Shown: positions 8,013 through 16,229 of the stretch, one piece after another
Layout: the number at the start of each line of letters is the position of its first letter
Numbering within the stretch: the stretch's first letter is position 1
Assembly (NCBI RefSeq): GCF_900091505.1
Contig: NZ_LT607409.1
Location: 4,278,001-4,342,000 of the forward strand
From: Micromonospora chokoriensis
GTDB lineage: Bacteria; Actinomycetota; Actinomycetes; Mycobacteriales; Micromonosporaceae
Length of the DNA: 64,000 bases
Direction: 5' to 3'
The notes under the pieces: generated by a model
What the model was told of the DNA's origin: nothing
Seen by the model: only the letters and a program-made list of their open reading frames with translations
Database searches by the model: none
Made by a program: the position numbers and the translations under genes

Positions 8013-8831
8013 GTGGACTCCGACCTCCAGCGCTACCTTGACGACCTGGTCGCCGCCGCCCGGGAGGTGCTCGGGGCCGACCTCATCGGCGCGTACGCCG
8101 CCGGCTCGGTCGGGCTCGGCGCCTACCAACCCGGCCGCAGCGACGTGGACGTGGCGCTGGTCAGCGCCGGGCCGCTCGCCCGGGCGACCGGACGGGAGCT
8201 GGTGGCGCGGCTGCGACACGAGGCGCTGCCCTGCCCGGCACGGGGACTGGAGCTGGTGGTCTACGACCGGGCGGTGGCCGCGTCCGGAACACCGGAGCCC
8301 GGGTTCGAGGTCGAACTGAACACCGGCGCCGCCATGCCGTTCCGGTGCACCCTCGACCCGGCCGACCGACCGGCCGCCGACGGACGCTTCTGGTACGGGT
8401 TGGACCGCAGCATCCTGCACCAGAGCGGTCTGCCGCTGCTCGGCCCGCCGGCCGGGGAGGTCTTCGCCGACCTCACGGCGGCCGACCTGCGTCGGCTGCT
8501 CGTCGAGGCGCTGTCCTGGTGGCTCGCCCTGCCGACCCCACCGGACGACCGGCCCGCGCCCGGCACCGAGGACGCGGTGCTCGGCGCCTGCCGATCGCTG
8601 GTGCGGCACCGCGACGGCGTATGGCTCGCCAAGGTCGCGGCCGGTCGACGGCTGGTCGACGCCGGTGACCGGGCCGAGGTGATCCACCGCGCGATCGCCG
8701 CACGCCACGGCGGGCCGCCACCGACCGGCGCGCAGGCCCGCGCCTTCCAGCAACGGGTACGCGACGAGATCGCCGGACAGCCGGTGGTCAGCGGACCGGG
8801 CGGGACTGCAACGAGGCGAAGAGCAGGTTGA
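8013..8831 (+). CDS. Aminoglycoside-adenylyltransferase-like nucleotidyltransferase
   Basis: A 272-aa protein of the AadA/ANT(3'')-like fold. The nucleotidyltransferase core GS (31-32) followed by SDVDV (43-47) provides the metal-binding acids, then comes a helical C-terminal domain of the DUF4111 type (LLVEALSWWLALP, VLGACRSLVRH). Family members adenylylate streptomycin/spectinomycin or other small molecules, but chromosomal actinobacterial copies are mostly untested. The GTG at 8013 is chosen because upstream in-frame sequence lacks family similarity. Its 3' end overlaps the convergent flavoprotein gene by 44 bp. Confidence 0.75.
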   Translation: MDSDLQRYLDDLVAAAREVLGADLIGAYAAGSVGLGAYQPGRSDVDVALVSAGPLARATGRELVARLRHEALPCPARGLELVVYDRAVAASGTPEPGFEVELNTGAAMPFRCTLDPADRPAADGRFWYGLDRSILHQSGLPLLGPPAGEVFADLTAADLRRLLVEALSWWLALPTPPDDRPAPGTEDAVLGACRSLVRHRDGVWLAKVAAGRRLVDAGDRAEVIHRAIAARHGGPPPTGAQARAFQQRVRDEIAGQPVVSGPGGTATRRRAG

Positions 8832-10182
8832 GACCCTCGGTCATCGTCGGATGGGTGATGACCGCGTCGCGCAGAGCGGTCCACGGCATCCCGGCGAGCA
8901 TGGCCAGCTGCACCGACGTGATCACCTCGCCGGACTCGGGGCCGAGCAGCGCCGCACCGAGAATCCGGTCGGTGCCGGTGTCGACGACCGCCTTCCACAT
9001 GCCCTGGGTCTGCCGCAGGGTGCGTGCCCGGGGGATCGCGGCGACCGGTAGGCGGGCGACCTCGACGTCGTACCCGGCGCGACGCGCCTCGGTCTCGGTG
9101 AGCCCAACCCGGGCCAGCTCCGGGGTGGTGAAGACGGTGTACGGGACGAGCCGGTCGGCGGTGCTGCGCTGTCCACCCGCGAGGTTCGCCCGGATGATCC
9201 GGTAGTCGTCCAACGAGACGTGGGTGAACTGCGGGCTGCCGGCGACGTCTCCGGCCGCCCAGGTGCGCTCGGCGGTGGTGCGCAGGTGTTCGTCGACCTC
9301 CACGAAGCCCCGCTCGCTGAGGCGTACACTGGCCACGTCCAGGTCGAGGGAGTCGGTGACCGGTTCCCGGCCGGCGGCCACCAGCACGTCGTCCCCGGTC
9401 ACCAGGCTGCCGTCGTCGAGCGTCACCCGGATCGTGCCGTCGACGTCCCGGTCGACCCGCGCCACCGCGACACCCACCCGGACGTCGATGCCGTCGTCGA
9501 CGAAGACCCGCATCACCGCGTCACTGACGTCGGGATCCTCGCGGGTGAGCAGCCGCGGCCCGCCCTCGACCAGCGTCACCGCGCTGCCGAACGACGCGAA
9601 CATCTGCGCGAACTCCACCCCGACGGTGCCGCCGCCGAGCACCACCAGCCGGGCCGGGAGCCGGGTCAGGCGCAGCAGGGTGTCGCTGGTCAGCACCCCC
9701 GCCTCGACCATCCCGGGGACCGAGGGCAGGTGCGGACGCGTACCCGTGTTGATCACCACGTCCGCGCCGCGCAGCAGCCGCTCGCCACCGTCGGCGAGCG
9801 ACACCCGCACCGTCCGGGGGCCGACGAACCGGGCCTCGCCGATGACCAGGTGCAGGCCGGAGTCGAGGAACTGCTGCCGGTTGGCGGCCACCATCCCCTC
9901 GACCACGTCCTGCTTGTGGGCCCGCAGCAGATCGACGTCGACCTGGCCGCCCTGCACCACCAGGCCGAGCGCGCCCGCGTCGCGCAGGTGGCGGGCCGCC
10001 CGGGCGCTGGTCACCAGCGCCTTCGTCGGGATGCACGCGACGTTGATGCAGCTGCCGCCGATCATGCCGCGTTCGACCATCGCGACCCGCTGCCCGGAGC
10101 GGGCGACGTCCATGCTCAACGTCTTGCCGGCCTTACCGCCGCCCACGACGAGCAGGTCGAACTCCTCCGGTCGGTCGGTCAC
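8788..10182 (-). CDS. Pyridine nucleotide-disulfide oxidoreductase (mercuric reductase / RclA-like)
   Basis: A 464-aa class I flavoprotein disulfide reductase. FAD site VVGGGKAG (12-19); redox-active pair Cys45 and Cys50 in SCINVACIPTK; NAD(P) site VLGGGTVGVEFAQ (about 185); second FAD motif TWAAGDVAG; and a C-terminal dimer-interface HPTMTEGL supplying the proton-relay His. It lacks the N-terminal HMA domain and the C-terminal Cys pair of MerA, and no lipoyl-enzyme genes are adjacent, so an RclA-type or general thiol/quinone reductase is more likely. The GTG start at 10182 has AGAGGAG upstream. Confidence 0.82.
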   Translation of the reverse strand: MTDRPEEFDLLVVGGGKAGKTLSMDVARSGQRVAMVERGMIGGSCINVACIPTKALVTSARAARHLRDAGALGLVVQGGQVDVDLLRAHKQDVVEGMVAANRQQFLDSGLHLVIGEARFVGPRTVRVSLADGGERLLRGADVVINTGTRPHLPSVPGMVEAGVLTSDTLLRLTRLPARLVVLGGGTVGVEFAQMFASFGSAVTLVEGGPRLLTREDPDVSDAVMRVFVDDGIDVRVGVAVARVDRDVDGTIRVTLDDGSLVTGDDVLVAAGREPVTDSLDLDVASVRLSERGFVEVDEHLRTTAERTWAAGDVAGSPQFTHVSLDDYRIIRANLAGGQRSTADRLVPYTVFTTPELARVGLTETEARRAGYDVEVARLPVAAIPRARTLRQTQGMWKAVVDTGTDRILGAALLGPESGEVITSVQLAMLAGMPWTALRDAVITHPTMTEGLNLLFASLQSRPVR

Positions 10183-10313
10183 CGACTGCTCCTCTCGGCG
10201 GGCGGGCAGGCTGGCACACGCCGCTGGTACGCGACGGCTAGCCCAGCCTGCCAGCTCCGATGTGTGCGGCGACCCGGTTCTCCGCAGAATCCGCCCCGGC
10301 CACCACCCGTCCT

Positions 10314-10375
10314 TGATCAAGTGATGAAAAGAAGGTCTTCCGGCCCTTTCCGAGCTCCTTTTCATCACTTGATCA
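10314..10375. repeat. Perfect 18-bp inverted repeat
   Basis: TGATCAAGTGATGAAAAG at 10314-10331 is repeated exactly inverted at 10358-10375, with a 26-base loop. It lies 48 bp beyond the stop of the DivIVA-like gene and 131 bp before the flavoprotein start, both on the minus strand. It could terminate the former or be an intergenic repeat element. There is no clear U-tract, although each arm has a run of four A or T. Confidence 0.85.
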
Positions 10376-10422
10376 CCGCTGGTCACCGGGGTGTCCGGGG
10401 CCCGGTCCCACCGCCGCGAAGG

Positions 10423-12096
10423 TCAGTGGCGGGCGGCGCCGTTCTCGCTGACCGGCTGTCCGAAGGCGAGGAACGGTACGGGCGTCGGCGCGTCCGTGCC
10501 GATGTGCCGGGGGAAGGTCGGCTCGGGGCGTACCTCCTGGGTCGCCGGGCGGTCCGCGGCCGGTTCGTCCGTCGGCTCCGACGCATCGACAGGTTCGCCG
10601 CTGGGCCGCTCGGTGGGCTCGGGTTCGGCCGCGACCTCATCGGAAGAGTGATCGGGGGAGTACGCCGATGCCTGGTCGTGGGACCGGTCGGCCGACGCCG
10701 GGTTGGCGCCCGCGTCCTGGTTGGTGGGCCGCTCCGCGACGACCGGCGGCACGCCGTTGCGCTCGACGGTGAGCCGCTCGACCTCCGCCCGCTCGACACC
10801 GGGTCGGTCGGTGCCGGACCGGGAGCCCACCATCGGGTACTCGGCGGTCTCCGTCCCGCCGGCAGCCGCGGCCATGACCGCGGCGGCGGCGAGGTCGGCC
10901 ACCCGCTTCGCCTCCCGTTGCACCCGGGCGCGAACCTCCTTGGCGTGTCGCTCGGCGGAGTCACCGGCCCGTCGGGCCTCCTCCAACCGGGCGCTCTCGG
11001 CGGTGAGGTCCCGGCGGACCTCGCTGAGACGCTGCTGCATCCGCGACAGCTCGTCCTCCAGCGTCTCGCCCTCCTGGCGGATCTCGGCGAGCTGCTGACG
11101 GGCGGCGTCCAGCTCGGCGTTCAGCTCACTGGACTCCTGCTGGCGCTCCGCGATCTCCTGTTGGAGGGCGGTGAGCTGCTCCTGGTGGATGGCGGCCTGC
11201 TCGTCGGCGCGGTTACGCAGCTCGGTCACGTGCTGCTGCGCCTCGGCCAGCAGCGCGGCGATCTGCTGCTCGGTCGCGCTGCTCTGCTCGGCGAGTTCGC
11301 GTTCGGCGGCGGCCTGCTGCTCGGCGATGTCCCGTTCGGCGGCGGTCCGCCGTTCGTTGACCTCCCGCTCCACGCTGGCCTGCCACTGGGCCATCTCCTG
11401 CTGGTTCTTCGCCCGGGCCGACTGGAGTTCCTGCTGGATCTGGGTGCGGGCCGACTTCATCAGCGCGTCGGCGGCGACCCGGGTCTGGTTGAGCTGCTGA
11501 GCGCTCTGCTCGGTGATCCGCTTCGCCTCGTGCTGGGCGCGCTCGTGCGCCGCCTCACCGTCGGCGCGCAACTGCTCCGCGTGCTCGCGGATCGCTGTCA
11601 ATTCGGCCTCGGCCAGCGTGCGCCGCTCCTCGTGCGCCTGCTCCTGCTCGGCCCGCCGGGTCGCCAACTCCTCGGCCAGGTCCTGACGTGCCTGCGCCGC
11701 GCGTTCCCTGGTGTCGGCGAGGATCTGCTCCGCCTCGCTGCGCAACTCGTTCGCGTGGTCGGTGGCCGACTCGGTGATCATGGTGGCCTGCTTGTCGGCG
11801 AGTGCCATGATCTCGGCGACCATCGGGCCCAGGTCGTGGATCGTCGCGCGGTCCACCTGCACCGGTTTCTCCTGGAGGTCGGCTAGTTCGGTCCGCAGGC
11901 GCTGCACCTCGGCGGTCAGCTCACGGACCCGGACGGCGGAGCGCCCGTGCTCGCCACTGAGCATCGCGATCTGGCTGTCGAGTTGCTCCAGGTGCCGATC
12001 CACCTGGCGTTTGTCGTAGCCGCGCAGGGTGACATCGAAGTCCGGCCGTGAGGCCGCATCGTCGCGCCCTGCGCGCGGCTCAGCGCCGATGGACAT
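10423..12096 (-). CDS. DivIVA-domain coiled-coil protein (Scy/FilP-like cytoskeletal)
   Basis: A 557-aa protein with an N-terminal DivIVA-type segment (FDVTLRGYDKRQVDRHLEQL, about 20-39) followed by roughly 380 residues of nearly uninterrupted coiled coil rich in Glu, Gln, Ala and Arg, and a disordered acidic C-terminal tail of about 120 residues. Proteins of this kind in filamentous actinobacteria organise polar growth and septation as intermediate-filament-like scaffolds. It stands alone as a transcription unit. Paralogues are common, so it need not be the essential DivIVA itself. Confidence 0.82.
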   Translation of the reverse strand: MSIGAEPRAGRDDAASRPDFDVTLRGYDKRQVDRHLEQLDSQIAMLSGEHGRSAVRVRELTAEVQRLRTELADLQEKPVQVDRATIHDLGPMVAEIMALADKQATMITESATDHANELRSEAEQILADTRERAAQARQDLAEELATRRAEQEQAHEERRTLAEAELTAIREHAEQLRADGEAAHERAQHEAKRITEQSAQQLNQTRVAADALMKSARTQIQQELQSARAKNQQEMAQWQASVEREVNERRTAAERDIAEQQAAAERELAEQSSATEQQIAALLAEAQQHVTELRNRADEQAAIHQEQLTALQQEIAERQQESSELNAELDAARQQLAEIRQEGETLEDELSRMQQRLSEVRRDLTAESARLEEARRAGDSAERHAKEVRARVQREAKRVADLAAAAVMAAAAGGTETAEYPMVGSRSGTDRPGVERAEVERLTVERNGVPPVVAERPTNQDAGANPASADRSHDQASAYSPDHSSDEVAAEPEPTERPSGEPVDASEPTDEPAADRPATQEVRPEPTFPRHIGTDAPTPVPFLAFGQPVSENGAARH

Positions 12097-12250
12097 GCGC
12101 CATCCTCCGTACGATTGGGGGGCGTGAGGGTCGGCGGTTGCCTGCCCCGCGGGCCGTCAGTGTGGCGCAACGCTACCGCCGAGCCGACCTGATGCGAAGT
12201 CCCGCCCCACCACGTCTCACGTTGTCGCAGCGCGTCCCGCCCGCTCCCGC

Positions 12251-12322
12251 GCCGATCATGGATGTGTGGTGCCGGAAAGCTGTGGACTCACCACCTTTTG
12301 TCATCCCGGGCCACTCCATGAT
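12251..12322. repeat. Palindromic intergenic element, copy 1
   Basis: CGATCATGGA at 12251-12260 is inverted at 12313-12322 (TCCATGATCG). The interior has GTGTGGTGCC near the left arm and GGCCACTCC near the right. It resembles the better-preserved copy at 34201-34276 in both arms and length (72 versus 76 bp). It lies between the 3' end of the fusion gene and the 5' end of the DivIVA-like gene. A REP-like or MITE-like dispersed repeat is likely. Confidence 0.7.
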
Positions 12323-12338
12323 CGACGCAGGTCGCCGG

Positions 12339-13913
12339 CTATCGGCGGCGAGCCAGGAGGACCGCGTCGTGAATGGTCACGTCGTTGCCGTCCGGGTCGG
12401 TGGCCGGGCGGGGACGGGCCTCGGCCGTGAGCACCTTCCAGCGCGACGGGTCCAGGCCGGCGGCCACGTCCTGCGCGGTGTACATCATGTCCGGCATGTG
12501 CATCCGACGAGCCGTCGTCCACAGGTCCGACGGGTGGTGCCCGACGATCAGCAGAACGCCGCCGGGGGCCACCGACGCGGCCAACCGGTCGAACAACTCC
12601 CGCCGTTGCTCCGGCGGCAGGTGCATGAACTGCGCGGACACCAGGTCGTACGCCTCCTCGGCGGGCGGCTTGTCGCGCAGGTCGGCGTGCGTGAACTCGA
12701 TCCGGTCGCCGACGCCGACGGTCTCGGCGTTGGCGGCGGCCCGGGTCAGCGCGGTGGCGGAGATGTCCACCGCCGTGACCTGCCAGCCGCGCTCCGCCAG
12801 CCACACCGCGTCGGCGCCCTCCCCGCTGCCCACGTCCAGCGCGCGCCCGGGGGCCAGGTCGGCGACCTCGGCGACCAGTTGCGGGTTCGGCCGGCCGCTC
12901 CACACCGCCGGTCGGGACTGGTAGCGCTCCTCCCACGCCGGCTCCTCGAACGCGGTGGCCACCACCTGCCGGTACTCGGCGACCGCGACACGGGTGTCCT
13001 CGGCGATCAGGTCGGCGTTGATCGCCGCCGCCGCGTTCAGGCCGGCCCCCGCGGACGTGATCACCTGAGCGCGGAGATCGGCCACGTTGCCCGCCACCCA
13101 GACACCCGGGACGGTCGTCGCGCCGGTGGCGTCGGCCGGGATCTGGGCACCGATCACGTGCTCACCCATCATCACCTCCTCCGGGGCCAGCCCCAGCCCC
13201 ACCAGCAGCCCGGCGCGAGGGGTCAGCCGCGTCGCCACCACTACCGCGTCGAGCGCCACCACCCGGCCGTCGGCGAGCCGCACACCGCTCAGCGCGTCGT
13301 CGGTCACCTCGACCTCGGCGACCGGCCCCGGCACCACCGCGATGCCCCGGGCGGCGAGCCGCTCGGCGACCTCCGCGCCCGGTGCGGGGGAGCCGTGCAG
13401 CAGGAGCAGCACTGTGGGGCTCCACTGTCGCCACATCTCCGCCTGGTGCACTGCCAACGGTCCGGTCGCCAGGACGCCAATGCGCTGGTCCCGGACCTCC
13501 CAGCCGTGGCAGTACGGGCAGTGCAGCACGTCGCGACCCCACCGCTGCGCCAGGCCCGGCACGTCGGGCAGCTCGTCGGTCAGGCCGGTGGTCACCAGCA
13601 ACCGCCGGGCCCGCACCGAATCCCCGCCGTCGAGGCTCAGCCGGAACCCGTCGTCGTCCCGGGTCGCGGCCTCCACCCGCCCGGTGCGGAACTGCCCGCC
13701 GTACCCGGCCACCTCGGCCCGACCGATTGCGAGCAGCTCGCCCGGCGGCGTCCCCTCCCGGCCCAGGTAGTTGTGGATCCGGTCGGCGGGCGCGTTGCGT
13801 GGCTCACCGGAGTCGACCACCAGCACCGACCGTCGGGCCCGGCTCAGCGCCAGGGCTCCGCTGAGCCCTGCGGCGCCGCCGCCCACCACCACCACGTCGT
13901 ATGTCTCGTCCAC
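12339..13913 (-). CDS. Fused thioredoxin-reductase-like flavoprotein and SAM methyltransferase
   Basis: A 524-aa two-domain protein. Residues 1-310 form an FAD/NAD(P) oxidoreductase: VVVVGGGAAGLSGA at 7-20, redox pair Cys132/Cys135 in HCPYCHGWE, and VWVAGNVAD at 271-279. Residues about 325-524 form a class I methyltransferase with motif I LDVGSGEGADAVWLA (359-373), then VTAVDIS. A fused link between thiol-disulfide chemistry and methylation suggests thiol S-methylation or detoxification, as in GliT/TmtA-like pairs; that is inference. The GTG at 13913 has AGAGGAGA upstream. It is divergent from the XRE-cupin gene, its likely regulator. Confidence 0.85.
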   Translation of the reverse strand: MDETYDVVVVGGGAAGLSGALALSRARRSVLVVDSGEPRNAPADRIHNYLGREGTPPGELLAIGRAEVAGYGGQFRTGRVEAATRDDDGFRLSLDGGDSVRARRLLVTTGLTDELPDVPGLAQRWGRDVLHCPYCHGWEVRDQRIGVLATGPLAVHQAEMWRQWSPTVLLLLHGSPAPGAEVAERLAARGIAVVPGPVAEVEVTDDALSGVRLADGRVVALDAVVVATRLTPRAGLLVGLGLAPEEVMMGEHVIGAQIPADATGATTVPGVWVAGNVADLRAQVITSAGAGLNAAAAINADLIAEDTRVAVAEYRQVVATAFEEPAWEERYQSRPAVWSGRPNPQLVAEVADLAPGRALDVGSGEGADAVWLAERGWQVTAVDISATALTRAAANAETVGVGDRIEFTHADLRDKPPAEEAYDLVSAQFMHLPPEQRRELFDRLAASVAPGGVLLIVGHHPSDLWTTARRMHMPDMMYTAQDVAAGLDPSRWKVLTAEARPRPATDPDGNDVTIHDAVLLARRR

Positions 13914-13954
13914 TGGTCTCTCCTCTTGCTTGTCGTCTGGGACCACCATCCGTC

Positions 13955-13971
13955 GCCACCCGCTCGGTGGC
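13955..13971. promoter_or_regulatory. Operator-like inverted repeat between divergent genes
   Basis: GCCACC (13955-13960) and GGTGGC (13966-13971) form a 6-bp inverted repeat with a 5-base centre. It sits in the 74-bp gap between the fusion gene and the XRE-cupin gene. A -10-like TATCCT (13975-13980) lies seven bases before the regulator ATG, so a protein bound here would block the regulator promoter. The XRE-cupin protein itself is the obvious candidate. Confidence 0.5.
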
Positions 13972-13987
13972 AACTATCCTTGCCGGT

Positions 13988-14584
13988 ATGGCAAAAGACG
14001 ACGCCGTCGCGCTGGCCGGGGTCGGTCCCCGGCTGCGCGCCCTGCGCACCCGACGAGGGATCACGCTCACCCAGCTCGCCGACCTCACCGGCATCTCGGT
14101 GAGCACCCTGTCCCGGCTGGAGTCGGGTAACCGCCGGCCCACCCTGGAGCTGCTGCTCCCGCTGGCCCGGGCGTACCAGGTGGCGCTGGACGAGCTGGTC
14201 GACGCACCGGACACCGGCGACCCTCGGGTACGCCCCAAACCGATGGTCAGGCACGGCATCACGTTCCTGCCGCTGACCCGCCGACCGGGGGGTCTCCAGG
14301 CGTTCAAGGTGATCTTCCCGCCGGATGCCCCCACCGGCGATCGGAGCCAGCAGACCCACGAGGGGTACGAGTGGCTCTACGTTCTCTCCGGCCGGCTGCG
14401 TCTGCTCCTCGGCGAGAACGACCTGATCCTGACGTCGGGCGAGGTGGCCGAGTTCGACACCCGGGTGCCGCACCGCGTCCTCAACCCCGGCCCCGGCCCC
14501 GCCGAGGCCCTGATCCTGTTCGGGCCGCAGGGGGAGCGGCTGCACGTCCGGGCGCGACCGTCCGCGCCCGACGCAAGGCCTTGA
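13988..14584 (+). CDS. XRE-family regulator with C-terminal cupin
   Basis: A 198-aa one-component regulator. HTH_3 domain at about 14-68 (LRALRTRRGITLTQLADLTG, then SVSTLSRLESGNRRP). Cupin_2 at about 118-190 with the strands EWLYVLSGRLRLLLGEND and EVAEFDTRVPHRVLN. The first His pair of the classic cupin motif is reduced to THEGYEWLYVL, so it may sense a ligand rather than catalyse. It is divergently transcribed from the oxidoreductase-methyltransferase gene with an inverted repeat between, a typical local-regulator arrangement. Confidence 0.85.
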   Translation: MAKDDAVALAGVGPRLRALRTRRGITLTQLADLTGISVSTLSRLESGNRRPTLELLLPLARAYQVALDELVDAPDTGDPRVRPKPMVRHGITFLPLTRRPGGLQAFKVIFPPDAPTGDRSQQTHEGYEWLYVLSGRLRLLLGENDLILTSGEVAEFDTRVPHRVLNPGPGPAEALILFGPQGERLHVRARPSAPDARP

Positions 14585-14688
14585 TCAACGCGGGTTCGCC
14601 GACATCGGGGTATCCGAGCCAGGACAACCCGACTTCGTCGATCTCGTGTCGGTCGACCGCAGCCCCGGACTGGTGCGAGGATGGGCCG

Positions 14689-15528
14689 ATGACCGATGCG
14701 GCATCCCGGCGGTGGCCCGACCGGATCGAGCACCGCGACATCGTCGTCAACGAGGTCCCCGGCTTCCGCCCGCTGACGTTGGACATCGTCGTGCCGGTGG
14801 CGGCGTCCGGACCGGTCCCGGTCCTGGTGTGGATCCACGGCGGGGCGTGGCTGTTCGGCTCACCCAAGCAGCCACCGGAGTGGCTCATGGAGGCGGACCC
14901 GTTCACCGCCGCCATCGATGCCGGCTTCGCGGTGGCCTCCGCTCAGTACCGGCTCAGCGGGGAGGCGCCTTTTCCCGCCCAACTCGACGACGTCACGGCG
15001 GCGGTGCGCTGGCTGCGCCGACACGGCGGCGCGGTGGGCGTGGACGGCGAACGGATCGGGGTGTGGGGCGAGTCGGCCGGCGGACACCTGGCCTCCATGG
15101 TCGCGCTGCGGGGGAACGACCAGGACGACAACGTCGTGCAGGCGGCCGTCTGCTGGTACGCGCCGTCGAATTTCTCCACCATGCAGTCGCAGGCACATCC
15201 GTCCGGAACGATCGACCACGACGCGGCCGACTCGCCCGAGTCGCTGCTGATCGGCGCCCCGCTGGCCGACAACCCGGAGGTGGGCCGGGCGGCCAGTCCG
15301 ATCACCTACGTCACCGAGCAGGCCCCACCGATGCTGCTGATCCACGGCGACCAGGACCGGGTCGTACCGGTAGGACAGAGCGAGGAACTCGCCGCAGCGT
15401 TGACCAAAGCGGGTGCCGAGGTCGAATTGTCGGTGGTGCGGGGGGCCGACCACTGCTTCGGCGGAGTGCCGCTGGAGCCGCTGATCCGCGACACCCTGGC
15501 GTTCTTCAGCCGGGTCCTGACCGCTTAA
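14689..15528 (+). CDS. Alpha/beta hydrolase (BD-FAE / HSL-like esterase)
   Basis: A 279-aa cytoplasmic serine esterase. Oxyanion-hole HGGAW (50-54); nucleophile in GESAGG; acid in GDQDRVVP; His in GADHCFGG near the C-terminus. The order and the BD-FAE-like segment YRLSGEAPFPAQLDDV place it with small carboxylesterases/lipases of the kynurenine-formamidase-like group. There is no signal peptide. The ATG at 14689 is internal to a longer frame but is the first that gives a family-length N-terminus. It stands alone between unrelated genes. Confidence 0.82.
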   Translation: MTDAASRRWPDRIEHRDIVVNEVPGFRPLTLDIVVPVAASGPVPVLVWIHGGAWLFGSPKQPPEWLMEADPFTAAIDAGFAVASAQYRLSGEAPFPAQLDDVTAAVRWLRRHGGAVGVDGERIGVWGESAGGHLASMVALRGNDQDDNVVQAAVCWYAPSNFSTMQSQAHPSGTIDHDAADSPESLLIGAPLADNPEVGRAASPITYVTEQAPPMLLIHGDQDRVVPVGQSEELAAALTKAGAEVELSVVRGADHCFGGVPLEPLIRDTLAFFSRVLTA

Positions 15529-15571
15529 GGCGTGGAGTCGCGGGCCGCGACGGCTTGCTCTCCGAAGGGAT

Positions 15572-15787
15572 CTACTCGGCGACGAAGACGCCAACGCCGG
15601 GAAGCGTCTCGGTCATCCCTTTGATGCGCAGCACCTGCATGGCACGATCGATCACCGGCTCGGTGACACCGTAGTGCTCGATCAACTCTCGCCGGCTGGG
15701 CAGCTTGGAGCCAGGCTGGAACTCGCCGGACTTGATGCGGTCGGCGAGGTCGTCGGCAATCTGCTCGTAGCGGTAACGCGGCGGCAC
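15572..15787 (-). CDS. Minimal GntR-family DNA-binding protein
   Basis: A 71-aa protein that is essentially only the winged helix of GntR regulators: RYEQIADDLADRIKSGEFQP, GSKLPSRRELIEHYGV, then VIDRAMQVLRIKG and a short wing. There is no effector domain. The GTG at 15787 is chosen because GAGGAG lies seven bases upstream; an in-frame start at 15811 lacks this. Such mini-GntR proteins occur with actinomycete integrative elements and beside small-ORF operons. Here it is divergent from a chain of tiny genes it probably controls. Confidence 0.8.
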   Translation of the reverse strand: MPPRYRYEQIADDLADRIKSGEFQPGSKLPSRRELIEHYGVTEPVIDRAMQVLRIKGMTETLPGVGVFVAE

Positions 15788-15984
15788 GTGGCTCTCCTCG
15801 GTTGGCAACACGAGTAGACCACCTATGCCAGCTCTTGACTACCAACGGTACCTGTGGGAGGTTTCCGAGGAGGTCGATTCCCTCGGTTGGCGCTGTGGGC
15901 CGTCCTCGTCGGCGTGGATGTTCGGCGCGTCCCCCGCGTCCGGGCATCCACGCCCCCAGACTGCTCCGGCGCAAGGAGACGGCA
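15788..15984. promoter_or_regulatory. Divergent promoter region and leader of the small-gene operon
   Basis: On the plus strand TTGACT (15835-15840) could be the -35 for the small-gene operon, with a weak AGGTTT-type -10 about 18 bases further. On the minus strand TTGGTA in the same segment could serve the GntR gene. The two promoters would overlap back to back, so one regulator bound here could control both directions. The remaining 110 bases are GC-rich leader with no convincing gene. Confidence 0.45.
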
Positions 15985-16044
15985 GTGCACCCTTCTCAAC
16001 AGGCGGGGCAGACCCTGACCCGAGCGGGCGAGGCGAGCCGGTGA
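15985..16044 (+). CDS. 19-residue leader-like ORF
   Basis: A GTG start preceded by AAGGAG at good spacing opens a 19-codon frame, VHPSQQAGQTLTRAGEASR, whose stop overlaps the GTG of the next gene (GTGA). It is too short to judge by homology. The ribosome binding site and the exact four-base overlap, repeated at each of the next junctions, argue that it is translated and couples translation into the chain. Confidence 0.45.
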   Translation: MHPSQQAGQTLTRAGEASR

Positions 16045-16229
16045 GGCGAGTCTTGTACGACGAGTATTTGCTGGCGGTGGCACTGACTTTGGCTCGCCGG
16101 CACCGGGCCGTCTGGTCCTGGCGACACTGGCGGCGCGTCTGCCGCTGCGGAGGCGAGCTGCCATGTCGAAGCCGCCATCGCATTCCGATCAGCCGCGGTC
16201 ATTGGCCCAGCCAGGACGGCCCGGAGTGA
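16041..16229 (+). CDS. Small conserved-looking protein with Cys pair
   Basis: A 62-aa basic protein beginning VRRVLYDEYLLAVALTLARR, followed by WSWRHWRRVCRCGGELPC and RHRIPISRGHWPS. Three cysteines in VCRCGGELPC suggest a small metal-binding knuckle. The GTG at 16041 overlaps the preceding 19-codon frame by four bases. A longer in-frame start at 15825 would add low-complexity residues and ignore the coupling. I do not recognise the family; its function is unknown. Confidence 0.55.
   Translation: MRRVLYDEYLLAVALTLARRHRAVWSWRHWRRVCRCGGELPCRSRHRIPISRGHWPSQDGPE

Noticed and set aside
8013..8831. Calling the nucleotidyltransferase a proven aminoglycoside-resistance gene
   Set aside because: The fold and motifs fit, but no resistance context or specific substrate residues are visible; left as AadA-like.
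12048..14102. 684-codon plus-strand frame over the fusion gene
   Set aside because: Composition biased; the minus strand carries recognisable FAD and methyltransferase motifs, and the frame would destroy the divergent promoter with the XRE gene.
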